A stretch of 64,000 nucleotides of DNA from CAVZBW01 sp963773635 (GTDB lineage Bacteria; Actinomycetota; Acidimicrobiia; Acidimicrobiales; RAAP-2), in NCBI GenBank assembly GCA_963773635.1, contig CAVZBW010000002.1, forward strand, positions 434,001 to 498,000. Reading direction: 5' to 3'. A program made the position numbers and the translations under genes. The first letter of the stretch is position 1; every line of letters begins with the position of its first letter. The notes under the pieces were generated by a model that was not told where the DNA came from, made no database searches, and worked only from the letters and a program-made list of their open reading frames with translations. Below, piece after piece: positions 9,660-19,125 of this stretch.

Positions 9660-10708
9660 CCGCAGCGCGTCCAGGTGACTTCCTTCCGGTCGAACGCGCC
9701 CGGCCGTCGGTGGCCGAGACCGAGGCCTCACGAGCCATCCAGTCCGACGACGAGATCGTCTCCCTCACGGAGCTGCAGCTCATCGATCGCATCGAACGCC
9801 TCCGCCTCCAACGCAACGCGGTGATCCTGGCCCACAACTACCAGATACCGGCGATCCAGGATCTGGCGGACTTCGTGGGCGATTCGCTCGAGCTCTCGCA
9901 GCAGGCCACTCTGCGGGAGGAGCCGGTCATCGTGTTTTGCGGGGTGCATTTCATGGCCGAGACCGCGGCCGTGCTCTGCCCGCAGAAGCGGGTGCTCATC
10001 CCCGACCCCGAGGCGGGTTGCTCCTTAGCGGCGAGCGTCGACATCGACGGGCTTCGCCGATGGAAGGCCGAACACCCGGGCGCCACCGTGGTGGCCTATG
10101 TCAACACCGACGCCGAGACCAAGTCCGAGACCGACATCTGCTGCACGTCGGCCAATGCGGTGGCCGTGGTCGAGTCGATACCGAAGGACCGAGAGATCCT
10201 CTTCCTGCCCGACGTGCACCTCGGACGCTACGTCGAGCGAGTGACCGGGCGCGAGCTGCGTCTCTGGCACGGGGCCTGCCACGTCCACGCCGGGATCGGA
10301 GTCGACGACGTCCTCCGACGGATGGGCGCCTTCCCGGACTCCGACCTCCTGCTGCACCCGGAATGCGGGTGCGTGAGCAACTGCATGGAGATGAGATCCG
10401 CCGGTGAGCTGCCCGAGGACCGCACGTTCATCCTGGGCACGGGAGGGATGGTCCGCCACGCCTCGACCTGCGGGCGCGACCTTGACTTGGTCGGTACCGA
10501 GACGGGCATGCTGCACCGGCTCCGGAAGCAACGCCCGGACAAGCGCTGGCTGCCGCTCAAGGAGGACGCGGTCTGCGAGTACATGAAGTCGATCACCCTG
10601 CAAAAGCTGTACCGGAGCCTGCGCGACGACGTCTATGAGGTCTCGGTCCCGGCGGACATCGCGTCCAAGGCCAAGGGGGCGATCGAGGCAATGTTGGCCA
10701 CGGCCTAG
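9656..10708 (+). CDS. nadA: Quinolinate synthase
   Basis: 350 residues. NadA condenses iminoaspartate with dihydroxyacetone phosphate to quinolinate on a 4Fe-4S cluster, the second step of de novo NAD synthesis. Family marks are ILAHNYQIPAIQDLADF, the cluster cysteine regions (FCGVHFMAETAAVLCPQ, HPECGCVSNCMEM, and a late cysteine near HASTCGRD), the triad LFLPDVHLGRYV, and ILGTGGMVRHA. The N-terminal 35 residues before the family start are extra. nadB and nadC are not in the window, so this copy is placed for regulation with stress genes rather than with its pathway. The start overlaps the zinc-ribbon stop. Confidence 0.93.
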   Translation: MTAARPGDFLPVERARPSVAETEASRAIQSDDEIVSLTELQLIDRIERLRLQRNAVILAHNYQIPAIQDLADFVGDSLELSQQATLREEPVIVFCGVHFMAETAAVLCPQKRVLIPDPEAGCSLAASVDIDGLRRWKAEHPGATVVAYVNTDAETKSETDICCTSANAVAVVESIPKDREILFLPDVHLGRYVERVTGRELRLWHGACHVHAGIGVDDVLRRMGAFPDSDLLLHPECGCVSNCMEMRSAGELPEDRTFILGTGGMVRHASTCGRDLDLVGTETGMLHRLRKQRPDKRWLPLKEDAVCEYMKSITLQKLYRSLRDDVYEVSVPADIASKAKGAIEAMLATA

Positions 10709-10782
10709 GACCGGCTAGAAGCGAGAGCGGCTACCGATTCAGGCCGGCCCCGATCGAGCGACGGAACGTGGGCGTCGCGGGC

Positions 10783-13038
10783 TCATTCCGCGGTGATGAG
10801 CCCGTAGTTGCCGTCGTACCTCCGGTACAGGACGTTTCCCCGGCCGCTGGCGACGTCGGCATAGAAGACGTGGTCGGCAGCGGTCAGGTTGAGACGCTCG
10901 ATCGCATCGTCGAGGTTCAGCCGGGGCACGGGCTGCGGGCTGGACACGACGGTCCCCACCTCACACGACACATCTCGCGCCGGTTCGCCGATCCGGCTCA
11001 TCCGATACGAGCCGTCCTCCACTCGTTCGATCATGCTGTCCGATCCCGTCGTCAGGTCGCGGAAGAGGTAGAAGTCGAAGTCGAGCTGCTCCATGTCGAA
11101 GACTGCCTCCTCGAGCGTGAGCTCGCCACCGGCAAACGTCTTATGGCGCTCGAGCTCCCGCTCCTCCAGCGGACGGTCGAAGTAGGAGGGCCTGACGGTC
11201 GGCAGGTCGCCGTGCCGCCACTCGCCGGCGCTCGGCGCGCCATTGGACCGATGCAGGAACTGACGCCTCCGGGAGCGGTGCTCCAGCCGGTCGCGCAGAC
11301 GATCCGCCAACAGGTCGACGGCCTCCTCCAGTGTGTGTGACGAGACGTGGGAGCGCACCAGCTCCCCGTTGACGTCGAGCACGACCTCCGCCGTGGCCGG
11401 ACGGTCCCTCGCGGGGTTGGGCTCCCAGGCCACCTTGATCCGGACGAAGAGGACGGGCTCCTTCAGCCTCTCGGCCACCTCGAGAACCTTGCCGATAGCG
11501 CGGACCTTGATCTCCTCGCCCACGTCGCCCTTCGAGGAGACGGCGACGCGCGAGGGCTCGGCATGCCCGGGCAGCACGACCGTCTCGGGCCCTGCCGTGG
11601 ACAGGACGCGTTGCCCGATGATCTCTCCGTGGGCAACGCGGCAGCTGACCGCCATCTCGGGCTCCGTGGGTGTGGTCGCCTCGAAGGAGATCACGACCTC
11701 GCCGCCCTCTCGGCGCACCCGGGCACGACGAGCCGATCCGAGGAAGGGGCTTCGGAGGAGCCATGCTCGCAGTGCGGATCCGCCCGTCAGGGATTCGTCA
11801 CCCTCTTCGACGGTCGCCTCGGGCGAGTAGAGGGAGAGCGCTCCGACCACGTCGCCCTTGCTCAGGCTGGTTGCCCAGGCGCGAGCGACCTCCAGCGGGT
11901 GACTGGTCGCCGACCGGGGCCCGGGGCGGGGACGCTGCAGGGCGCCGATGCGCCCCACGTCGGCCAGGTCACCCGGCGGGCAGAACTCGAGGTCGACGTG
12001 GTGGGTAAACGCTTCGGTCACTGCGGCGTCGACGACGTTGTCCACGGCGATCGGCGCGGCCCTACACCGGGGACAGCGGATCCCCCGGGCGAGCAGCTCC
12101 CCGCACTCTGGGCAGTACGCCCCCGGGGCCGCGAATCCCTCCTCCACGAGGAGCGTCTTCGCGGTGCCCGCGCTCAGTGCCTCCAGTGTGGCGGCGAGCC
12201 CCGTCACGGCCGACGCGTCCTGCTCCGCACGCCCGCGGAGGTCTCGGACGAGTGCCGCCTGCTCCCGGCGCTGCACCGATCGCGCCACGTCGAGTGCCGC
12301 CGAGGCGACATCGGCCTCCCGGGTGCTGATGGGCAGCGCGAGCGTGCCGCCGATCAGGTCCTTGACCGCCCGTGGAAGCTCGTGCTGGAGCTGGTTCACG
12401 GCGGCCTCGGGTCCGCTCAACACCAGATGCTTCGCCGGCCGCCCCTGGAGCTCTTCGTTGACCCAATGGGCTACCCCGCGGTAGTGCTGCACCGCCAGCT
12501 CCGCGGCGTGCCGGTCGAAGCTGCCGATCTCCAGGTCCGTGTCCACCCTGCGTGGCGTCGGATCGGACGGTCCCTCGAGCACTTGGACCTCCCCTGACTC
12601 GGTCCACAACATTGCGGACTTCTCCCGGTCGACGACGACCGCCAGTACCGGTTCGGGAGCCGCCAGGAGGGCGCAGAGCTGGGCGACATCGGGACCCGCG
12701 CCCAGGGTGACCTGGTCGTGCATGGCGACCGGCAGGCTCAGGGTCTCGAACAACCCCGTCGCCGTGCAACAGAACACCGCCAGGCCCCTGGTCTGGTGGC
12801 GGTCGTGGCCACCGTGGATCCAGCCCCCGATCTGCTCGAGGTCAGAGCCGACCGCCGCCTCGACGTGCTTGCCGAACCGCCGCGCTTGGTCGCGGGCCTG
12901 CCGGAAGAGGGCGTCGACCCTCGGCGTGAGGTCGGAGGCTCGCGGGTACCTCCGCCCGTCCACATCGAGGTAGAAGGTCGTCACGACCGGGTGGCCGCGA
13001 CGCCTGGCCAGCTCTCTGACTTGGGATTCGTGAAGCAT
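10783..13038 (-). CDS. Fusion: release-factor-like domain, SnoaL-like domain, ribosome hibernation factor with two C-terminal domains
   Basis: 751 residues. The first ~360 read as a bacterial archaeo-eukaryotic release factor (eRF1/Vms1-like, Rv2629 type): VVTTFYLDVDGRRYP, VLAVVVDREKSAMLW, AKHLVLSGPEAAVNQL and a zinc ribbon CPECG-x8-CPRC near 307. No GGQ is seen; GGHDRHQTRG occupies that area. Residues ~375-480 look like a SnoaL/NTF2 fold (VARAWATSLSKGDVVGALSLY). Then comes an S30AE hibernation domain (~490-610) and two copies of its dimerisation domain (~630-690 and ~700-751, the last ending VLYRRYDGNYGLITAE). Mycobacterial Rv2629 and the RafH/Rv0079 hibernation factor are both DosR targets as separate genes. 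The ATG at 13038 is fixed by a box 36 nt upstream. Confidence 0.75.
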   Translation of the reverse strand: MLHESQVRELARRRGHPVVTTFYLDVDGRRYPRASDLTPRVDALFRQARDQARRFGKHVEAAVGSDLEQIGGWIHGGHDRHQTRGLAVFCCTATGLFETLSLPVAMHDQVTLGAGPDVAQLCALLAAPEPVLAVVVDREKSAMLWTESGEVQVLEGPSDPTPRRVDTDLEIGSFDRHAAELAVQHYRGVAHWVNEELQGRPAKHLVLSGPEAAVNQLQHELPRAVKDLIGGTLALPISTREADVASAALDVARSVQRREQAALVRDLRGRAEQDASAVTGLAATLEALSAGTAKTLLVEEGFAAPGAYCPECGELLARGIRCPRCRAAPIAVDNVVDAAVTEAFTHHVDLEFCPPGDLADVGRIGALQRPRPGPRSATSHPLEVARAWATSLSKGDVVGALSLYSPEATVEEGDESLTGGSALRAWLLRSPFLGSARRARVRREGGEVVISFEATTPTEPEMAVSCRVAHGEIIGQRVLSTAGPETVVLPGHAEPSRVAVSSKGDVGEEIKVRAIGKVLEVAERLKEPVLFVRIKVAWEPNPARDRPATAEVVLDVNGELVRSHVSSHTLEEAVDLLADRLRDRLEHRSRRRQFLHRSNGAPSAGEWRHGDLPTVRPSYFDRPLEERELERHKTFAGGELTLEEAVFDMEQLDFDFYLFRDLTTGSDSMIERVEDGSYRMSRIGEPARDVSCEVGTVVSSPQPVPRLNLDDAIERLNLTAADHVFYADVASGRGNVLYRRYDGNYGLITAE

Positions 13039-13073
13039 CCCACCATGGTGAGATCCCGTCGAAGGATCCACCA

Positions 13074-13087
13074 GGGCCTTCCGTCCC
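13074..13087. promoter_or_regulatory. DosR-like box of the hibernation-factor fusion gene
   Basis: GGGCC-TTCC-GTCCC has one mismatch to the palindrome. Its edge is 36 nt from the ATG at 13038 on the minus strand. It lies just after the ATP-grasp stop; the equivalent in the decayed copy is the perfect box at 54730. Confidence 0.7.
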
Positions 13088-13118
13088 TGTCGCGGGCGGA
13101 TCGGCGCGATCTGAGGGG

Positions 13119-14360
13119 TCAGGGGGCATCCGGCAACTGTTCGGTGCGGGCTTGCAGGAGGGCCCAGCTCTCCGGGGTCAGCGAGTAGCCCTTGACGCTG
13201 CCGGTCGCGAAAGCGGACCACGCGGACGGGCGCACCATCAGCGCCCCGGTCGCGGCAACGACGGGGATCGTCGCTCGGAGGTCGCCACGGATCGGGGTGA
13301 GCTCCTCCCGGCTGTCCCGGTAGTCGCCGGCACGCTGGATGGCTGCCAGGAGCTCGCGCGCCACGGATCGGCGGCTGCCGTCCCGGCTCGCCGCCCCCAG
13401 AATTGCGATGAGCAGCTGGTGCGTGCGCACGCCGGCGCGTCCGGAGGGCTGAGCGGTCGGCGTGCCGCCCCGCGCGAGCTCCAGCATCGGCGCCACGAGG
13501 TCGACGCCCGACAGGCAGGCGTTGGCCGGCTCGACGAGTCGGGGGTTGACGTCGATGTAGTACGGGTTGCCGTCGACGAGGACGGCGTCCAGCGAGAGGG
13601 CCCCGTGCCATCGAAGATGGCCCCCCAGCGCCTCGAGGTGCTCGCGGACGGCGGGGAGGTCGATGCTGCGCTTGTGGCTCGCCCCGCCACTCACCCCTTC
13701 ACGCACCCTCAGGTTCGCGTGCCACGCGACGAGCTCGCCGCCGGCGAAGACGGATTGGATCATGGCGAGAGGACCGTCGAGCGGAGCCTGTACCAGCACC
13801 CCTCCGGCGTCGAAGGCGCCGGCCGCCTCGACATCCACGGCCGCTGCCGCCGCGCCCGCACCGTCGGAGACGAGCCGGACGCCGCGACTCGCCGTGCCGA
13901 TGGGCATCTTCACGTACACGGGAAACCGGTCCCACGCAGCGAGATGGGACGCCTTGGTCAGCACCGTTCCCTCGGGCTGAGGCAGGCCCGTGGTCTCGAG
14001 CGTGGCGAAAGCGGCGATCTTGTCCTGGACCCGGGAAAGGGCCGAGAAGGTGGGCACCGCCGTCCGAACACCCGCCCCGAGCACGGTGTCCCGGCACGCG
14101 GAGAGGACCGCCACCTGCTCTTGCGTCGGAAAGAGGACGTCCGCCCCGGAGGCTGCGTAGAGCTCCACAGCCCTGCGCAACCACCCCAACGGATCCTCGC
14201 CGAGCGAGGGTACCCGGTGCACGCGCCGGACCCGGCGGGTGAAGCGGGCGAGACAGAACGGATCGGGGGACAGCACCTCCACCAGGTGCCCCCCATCGGC
14301 CAGCTGCGTGGCCACCTGCCGAGCGGTCAAGCCCGAGCCGTCGCTGAGCAAGACCCGCAT
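13119..14360 (-). CDS. ATP-grasp ligase of unknown substrate
   Basis: 413 residues. It opens MRVLLSDGSGLTARQVA, a Rossmann-like preATP-grasp start, and has the ATP-grasp core: KIAAFATLETTGLPQPEG, FPVYVKMPIGTASRGV (lysine and glycine loop) and YYIDVNPRLVEPANA (metal-binding Asp/Asn). It resembles carboxylate-amine ligases or carbamoyl-phosphate-synthase-like proteins of unknown substrate. The ATG at 14360 has TGGAG upstream and lies 43 nt from the shared box at 14403. Only the last ~30 codons of a second copy survive at 54735-54830. Confidence 0.75.
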   Translation of the reverse strand: MRVLLSDGSGLTARQVATQLADGGHLVEVLSPDPFCLARFTRRVRRVHRVPSLGEDPLGWLRRAVELYAASGADVLFPTQEQVAVLSACRDTVLGAGVRTAVPTFSALSRVQDKIAAFATLETTGLPQPEGTVLTKASHLAAWDRFPVYVKMPIGTASRGVRLVSDGAGAAAAAVDVEAAGAFDAGGVLVQAPLDGPLAMIQSVFAGGELVAWHANLRVREGVSGGASHKRSIDLPAVREHLEALGGHLRWHGALSLDAVLVDGNPYYIDVNPRLVEPANACLSGVDLVAPMLELARGGTPTAQPSGRAGVRTHQLLIAILGAASRDGSRRSVARELLAAIQRAGDYRDSREELTPIRGDLRATIPVVAATGALMVRPSAWSAFATGSVKGYSLTPESWALLQARTEQLPDAP

Positions 14361-14402
14361 CGGCACTCCATCCCACCACCGCCGCGGCAGCCCTCCAAAT
14401 TC

Positions 14403-14416
14403 GGGACCAGTGGCCC
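14403..14416. promoter_or_regulatory. DosR-like box between divergent ATP-grasp and unknown gene
   Basis: GGGAC-CAGT-GGCCC has one mismatch. It is 43 nt from the ATP-grasp start on the minus strand and 58 nt from the ATG at 14474 on the plus strand. The duplicated copy at 54832 keeps the same CAGT spacer and the same 58-nt spacing. Confidence 0.65.
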
Positions 14417-14473
14417 TGTCGGTCGGGTCCTCCGCGGGGTGCAATGACGGGGACGCTGTGGAGGAGGTGACCC

Positions 14474-14911
14474 ATGTGGAAACTGGGCCGGAGCAGGCAG
14501 CAGAGCCCTGAGGCGACCGTGGTGGCGGGCGCGGAGGCCTTCCTCAGCGGAACCTCGGCGCGCCATCTGAGGAGGCGCCGCAGCGACGTACCGGGCTGGG
14601 CGTGGCTCAACGCGCTCGCCCATGGGGATGCCTTTCGCATCGTCGAGATCGCCTCGGGGTGCGGCCCCGATCGGTCGTGGCGGGCGGGAACCCGACGGTG
14701 GCGCCAGGCCCTGGTGTTTATCGCCAGCCAGATGCTCGAGAGCTCGGGAGGCCGGCCATCCGCCGTCGGCGAGATCCAGATGGGCGTCCTGCAACCGCTC
14801 GAGGAGCGGATGATGCGGGGCGACCCCGAGGCGCCACGTACCCCCGAGCAACTCGTGGCCGCCGCGCTGAGCGCGATGTGGCCGATCCCCCGGTCGCAGC
14901 ACCAGGACTAG
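14474..14911 (+). CDS. Unknown basic protein
   Basis: 145 residues that I do not recognise. It starts MWKLGRSRQQSPEATVVAG, has a basic RRRRSDVPGWAWLNALAHGD segment, and a hydrophobic stretch WRQALVFIASQMLESSG; there are no cysteines forming a motif and no signal peptide. A very good ribosome site (GGAGGTGA) precedes the ATG. It diverges from the ATP-grasp gene with one box between. A 30-codon stub of a paralogue (MWTLRRTRKESPEAAVVAQ) survives at 54903, still with its box at the same distance, showing that the start call is right. Function unknown. Confidence 0.65.
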   Translation: MWKLGRSRQQSPEATVVAGAEAFLSGTSARHLRRRRSDVPGWAWLNALAHGDAFRIVEIASGCGPDRSWRAGTRRWRQALVFIASQMLESSGGRPSAVGEIQMGVLQPLEERMMRGDPEAPRTPEQLVAAALSAMWPIPRSQHQD

Positions 14912-14922
14912 AGGCTGGGGCC

Positions 14923-15675
14923 TCAGGCCACTCCCCGGGACTCGTCGACCCGGTGCTTCCAGACGCTCAGGGCGCCGAGCGCGACGACGTACGTGGCGAG
15001 GACGAAGGCGTGCCCGATCCAGAGTCCCCGGCCCACCAGGAAGGTGAGCCCGAGGGAGGTTTGCTGGTACGTGGGAAAGACCTTGGCCACGGCCTGGAGG
15101 CCGCTCGGCATGCTGCTCACGGGGGTAAAGAGTCCGCCGAAGTACCCGAGGATGAACATGAGGACCGTGACCACGGGGTAGGCAGTCTCGGGAGACGCCA
15201 TGAAACCCACGAACACGCCGAGCACGACGAAGGGAAGGGCGCTCACCCACATCAAGATGGTCAGCGCCACCCAGGTCCCGAGGTCCAACTGCACGCCGCC
15301 GACCCCCCAACCCACCACCTCGACGAGGATCAGGACCGGCAGGACCACCAGCATGCTGACCAGGACCTTGACCGTGACGAGGGCCCGCCCCGGCAGCGGG
15401 GTGGCCCGCAGCTGGCGGGCCCATCCCGAGGCGCGCTCGCCCGATAGCCGGGTGCCGCCGGCGTTGAGGCCGGTGACGAGGGCCCCAAACGAGCACATGG
15501 AGACCATCAGGTAGAGCGGCCAGGCCACGGTGCCGTCGACGATCCTGGTCGAGCTGTGGTCGCCGAGAAACAGCAGGTAGAAGATCACCGGGAAGCCCAC
15601 GGTGACGCTGAGGAACTTCCAGCTTCGCAGCAACCGGCCCAGCTCGAAGCGCCCAAACGCCAGGAGGCCGGTCAT
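14923..15675 (-). CDS. ABC-2 type transporter permease
   Basis: 250 residues with six hydrophobic segments typical of ABC-2 permeases: FLSVTVGFPVIFYLLFLG, a central block PVLILVEVVGWGVGG, ALPFVVLGVFVGFMAS, VTVLMFILGYFGGLF and a last VLATYVVALGALSVW. It pairs with the ATPase just upstream, whose stop overlaps this ATG (ATGA). It is the last gene of the minus-strand run small protein, ppsA, ATPase, permease. Substrate unknown. Confidence 0.87.
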   Translation of the reverse strand: MTGLLAFGRFELGRLLRSWKFLSVTVGFPVIFYLLFLGDHSSTRIVDGTVAWPLYLMVSMCSFGALVTGLNAGGTRLSGERASGWARQLRATPLPGRALVTVKVLVSMLVVLPVLILVEVVGWGVGGVQLDLGTWVALTILMWVSALPFVVLGVFVGFMASPETAYPVVTVLMFILGYFGGLFTPVSSMPSGLQAVAKVFPTYQQTSLGLTFLVGRGLWIGHAFVLATYVVALGALSVWKHRVDESRGVA

Positions 15676-16665
15676 CGCTCCGCCTCCCGTGCCTCAAGCG
15701 GCCGGTCCGCCTGTCCCCGCAGGACGCTGGCCGCCCCAGGGTTGGACGACCCTGGGGCGGGCGGATCCGCGGTGAGGGCGATGAAGACCTCCTCCAGGCG
15801 GGCCCCCGTCACCTCGAGGTCGCGAAAGGCGATGCCCCGGCGGACCAGGTCGCGCACCGTGGCATCCGCGTCCAGGGAGTTGAGGATCACGCCCGTTCCG
15901 CGCACCTCGGTGTCGGTCACCCCCTCGAGCCCATCCAGGAGCTTGGCGTCGGGAAGGTCCACCACGAACCGGACCCGCCGGGTGTCCACCGCCGCCTTGA
16001 GGGTGGCGCCCGGACCGTCGGCCACCACCCTGCCGTGGTTGATGACGACCACCCGATCGGCCTGATCGGCCTCCTCGAGGTGGTGCGTGGCAAAGAGGAT
16101 GGTCTGCCCCTCCGCTCTCAGCTCCCTCACGTTGCGCCAAAAGAAGTGCCGGGCCCGTACGTCCATCGCGGCCGTCGGCTCGTCGAGGAACACGAGCTCT
16201 GGTCCACCGGCGATGGCCAGCGCGAACTGCACACGCTGCGCCTCGCCCCCCGACAGCTGGTTGGTCATGCGGTGGAGGAGTGGGGACAGATCGGCGCGCT
16301 CGACGACCTGCTCCAGCGGCGCGGATCGTGGATACAGGTTCCGGACCAGATCGAGCACGGCACAGACCCGGACAGCCCGGCGGCAACCCGTTGCCCGAGC
16401 CCTGCTGCAGCATGGCGCCGAGCCGGCCGTCGGCCATGGCGCGCCGAGGGCTCGTGCCGAGCACCCTCACCGCCCCGCTGGTCGGGCGCAGCATCCCCAG
16501 CAACAGCGCGATCGTGGTCGACTTCCCGGCTCCGTTCGGCCCGAGCAGCGCCACCATCTCGCCACGGGAGATCTCGAGGTCGAGGTGGTCGAGCGCCAGG
16601 TGGGTCCCGTAGCGCCGCACCACGTCCTCGAATTGCACAGCCGGTTGCCGGTCGACCTCTCCCAT
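15672..16665 (-). pseudogene. ABC transporter ATP-binding protein, frameshifted near 16375
   Basis: The N-terminal part (from ATG 16665) has Walker A GPNGAGKST and continues to AMLQQGSGNGLPPG. The rest is in another frame: MLDLVRNLYPRSA, signature LSGGEAQRV, Walker B LVFLDEPT and FATHHLEEAD, ending in a C-terminal tail. One indel near 16360-16390 separates them. Joined, the protein would be about 330 residues and complete, so either the sequence carries an error or the gene is freshly broken. Its stop overlaps the permease start. It lies 38 nt after ppsA and is probably cotranscribed with it. Confidence 0.75.
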
Positions 16666-16703
16666 GCGGGTGGGGGCTCAGGCTCGCTCGCCGACCGGGC
16701 GCG

Positions 16704-19101
16704 TCATCGCGTCCGCCCGAGCCGCCGCTCGACCTCGAGCAGCTGGTCCGTCGTCTTCAAGACGGTGTCGGGGTTGAGGCTGATCGAGTCGATGCCGATC
16801 TCGACGAGGTACTCGGCCATGTCGGGGTAGTCGGACGGGGCCTGGCCGCAGAGACCTGAATGGATCCCCGCACGATGACAACCTTCGACCGCCAGCCGGA
16901 TCATCTCCTTGACGCCGTCGTCCCGCTCGTCGTAGTCAAAGGCCACGATCTCGCTGTCCCGGTCGACTCCGAGGGTCAGCTGGGTGAGATCGTTGGATCC
17001 GATCGAGAACCCGTCGAAACGGGTGGCGAACTGCTCGATCAAGATCACGTTGTTGGGTATCTCGCACATGGCGTAGATCTGGAGGCCGTTGACCCCGCGC
17101 TCGAGACCGAGCTCGGCCATCCGGGCGAGCACCTGGTCCGCCTCGGACACGCGGCGGACGAAGGGCAGCATGAGCACCACGTTGACCAGGCCCATCTCCT
17201 CGCGGACGCGTTGCATGGCCCGGCACTCGAGGGCGAATCCCTCGGCGTAGGCGGGATGCGCGTACCGCGAGGCACCCCGAAACCCGAGCATCGGGTTGTC
17301 CTCGTGCGGTTCGAAGTCGGCTCCCCCGACCAGGCTGGCGTACTCGTTGGTCTTGAAGTCGGACATCCGGACGACGACCGGCTTGGGCCAGAAGGCGGCG
17401 GCAATGGTCCCGATCCCCTCCGACAGCCGCTCGACGAAGAAGCTGGCGCCGTCGGGATAGCCGTGCACGAGGTTGGCCAGACGCTCACGCTGCGCAGGGT
17501 CGGTGACCTTCTCGGGATGGAGGAGGGCAAGCGGGTGGGCCTTCACGTGCTCGGAGACGATGAACTCCATGCGGGCGAGACCCACGCCGTCGTTGGGCAG
17601 GAAGGACGTCTTGAAGGCGAGGTCGGGGTTGCCGAGGTTGATCATGATCTCCGTCACGGGGCGCGCCCCGTCGGTCGCGACGGTTCGCTCGACCGAGAAC
17701 GGGACCTCACCACGATAGACGCGGCCGGCATCTCCTTCTGCGCAGGAGACGGTGACCACCTCTCCCGTCTGCAGCTTCAGGGTCGCGTCCTCCGCGCCCA
17801 CCACCGCGGGAATGCCCAGCTCGCGGGCCACGATGGCGGCGTGGCACGTGCGTCCCCCTCGGTTGGTGACGATCGCCGCTGCGGTCTTCATCACCGGCTC
17901 CCAGTCCGGGGAGGTGGTGTCGGTGACCAGAACCTCCCCTGGGACGAAGTCCGCAAGGTGCGCCGCAGAGCGGATGAGCGCGGGCCTTGCCGGTCCCCAC
18001 TTTCTCACCCACCGCCCGACCCAGCGCGGCGACCTCGCCGCTGCCTCGCAGGACGTACGTCTCCTGCACGGCTCCCTGGCGCTGCGACGCGACGGTCTCG
18101 GGCCGGGCCTGGACGATGTAGAGCTGGCCGTCGATCCCGTCCTTGGCCCACTCCACGTCCATGGGCCGCCCGTAGTGGTCCTCGATCGCGAGGGCGCTGC
18201 CCGCGAGCTCGAGCACGTCCTGGTCGCTCAGGCAGTAGTGGACGCGGTCGTGCTTGGGCGTCGGAACATTGCGCGTGGTCTGCTTGTACCCGTCCTCGGC
18301 GAAGACCATCTTGACCGCCTTGTCACCGAGGGTACGGCGCAGGACCGCACGGTGCCCCTGGCGATAGGTGGGCTTGTGCACGTAAAACTCGTCGGGGTCC
18401 ACCGCGCCCTGGACCACGTTCTCCCCGAGCCCGTAGGAACCGGTGACGAACACGACGTCGGGGAAGCCGGACTCGGTGTCCAAGGTGAACGCCACCCCGG
18501 AGGCCGCCAGGTCGGAGCGCACCATCTTCATGACGCCGATCGAGAGCGCGACGTCGAAGTGGTCGATGCCCTGTTCGACGCGGTAGTGGATGGCCCGGTC
18601 GGTGAACAGGCTGGCAAAGCATCGACGGCAGGCGTCGAGCAGGCTCTCGTCCCCGCTCACGTTGAGGAAGGTCTCCTGTTGGCCGGCGAAGCTCGCGGTG
18701 GGCAGGTCCTCCGCCGTGGCCGAGCTCCTTACGGCGAAGCTGATCTCGTCGCCGTACTGATCGAGCAACAGCTGGCAGCCGGCCAGGATCTCGTTGGCCA
18801 TCGACTCCGGGAGCCCGGCGCCGTACACGATCGCCCGGGCGCGCTTGCCCCGTCGCCGCAGGGCGCCGGAGTCGTCCGCATCGAGCCCGTCCAAGGCCTC
18901 GTGCAACTCTCCCCAGGCGTCCGCCTCGTCGAGCATCCGACGGTAGGCGTCAGCCGTGATGGCGAAGCCGTTAGGCACGCGCACGCCCACCGCAGACAGC
19001 TTCCGATACATCTCGCCCAGGGAGGCGTTCTTCCCGCCAACCAGCGGTACGTCCTCGATCCCGAACTCGTCGAAGAAGCGAACGAACTCGAACTTGTCCA
19101 C
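16704..19101 (-). pseudogene. ppsA: Phosphoenolpyruvate synthase, frameshifted near 17990
   Basis: About 798 residues if the frames are joined, the normal length for PEP synthase, which makes PEP from pyruvate and ATP with release of AMP and phosphate. The N-terminal ATP-grasp half (GTG 19101, KFEFVRFFDEFG, VGGKNASLGEMYR, SFAGQQETFLNV) ends near 18000. The mobile phosphohistidine domain (GGRTCHAAIVARELGIP) and the TIM-barrel (FSIGSNDLTQLTLGVDRDS, SGLCGQAPSDYP) follow in another frame. A single-base indel near 17980-18000 separates them. A GGGAGGA ribosome site supports the start. It follows the small gene at 19126-19401 in one transcript. A short eroded piece of a second ppsA is at 54979-55230. 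Confidence 0.85.
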
Positions 19102-19125
19102 GGTGTCCTCCCGTCGGCTCGGTGG

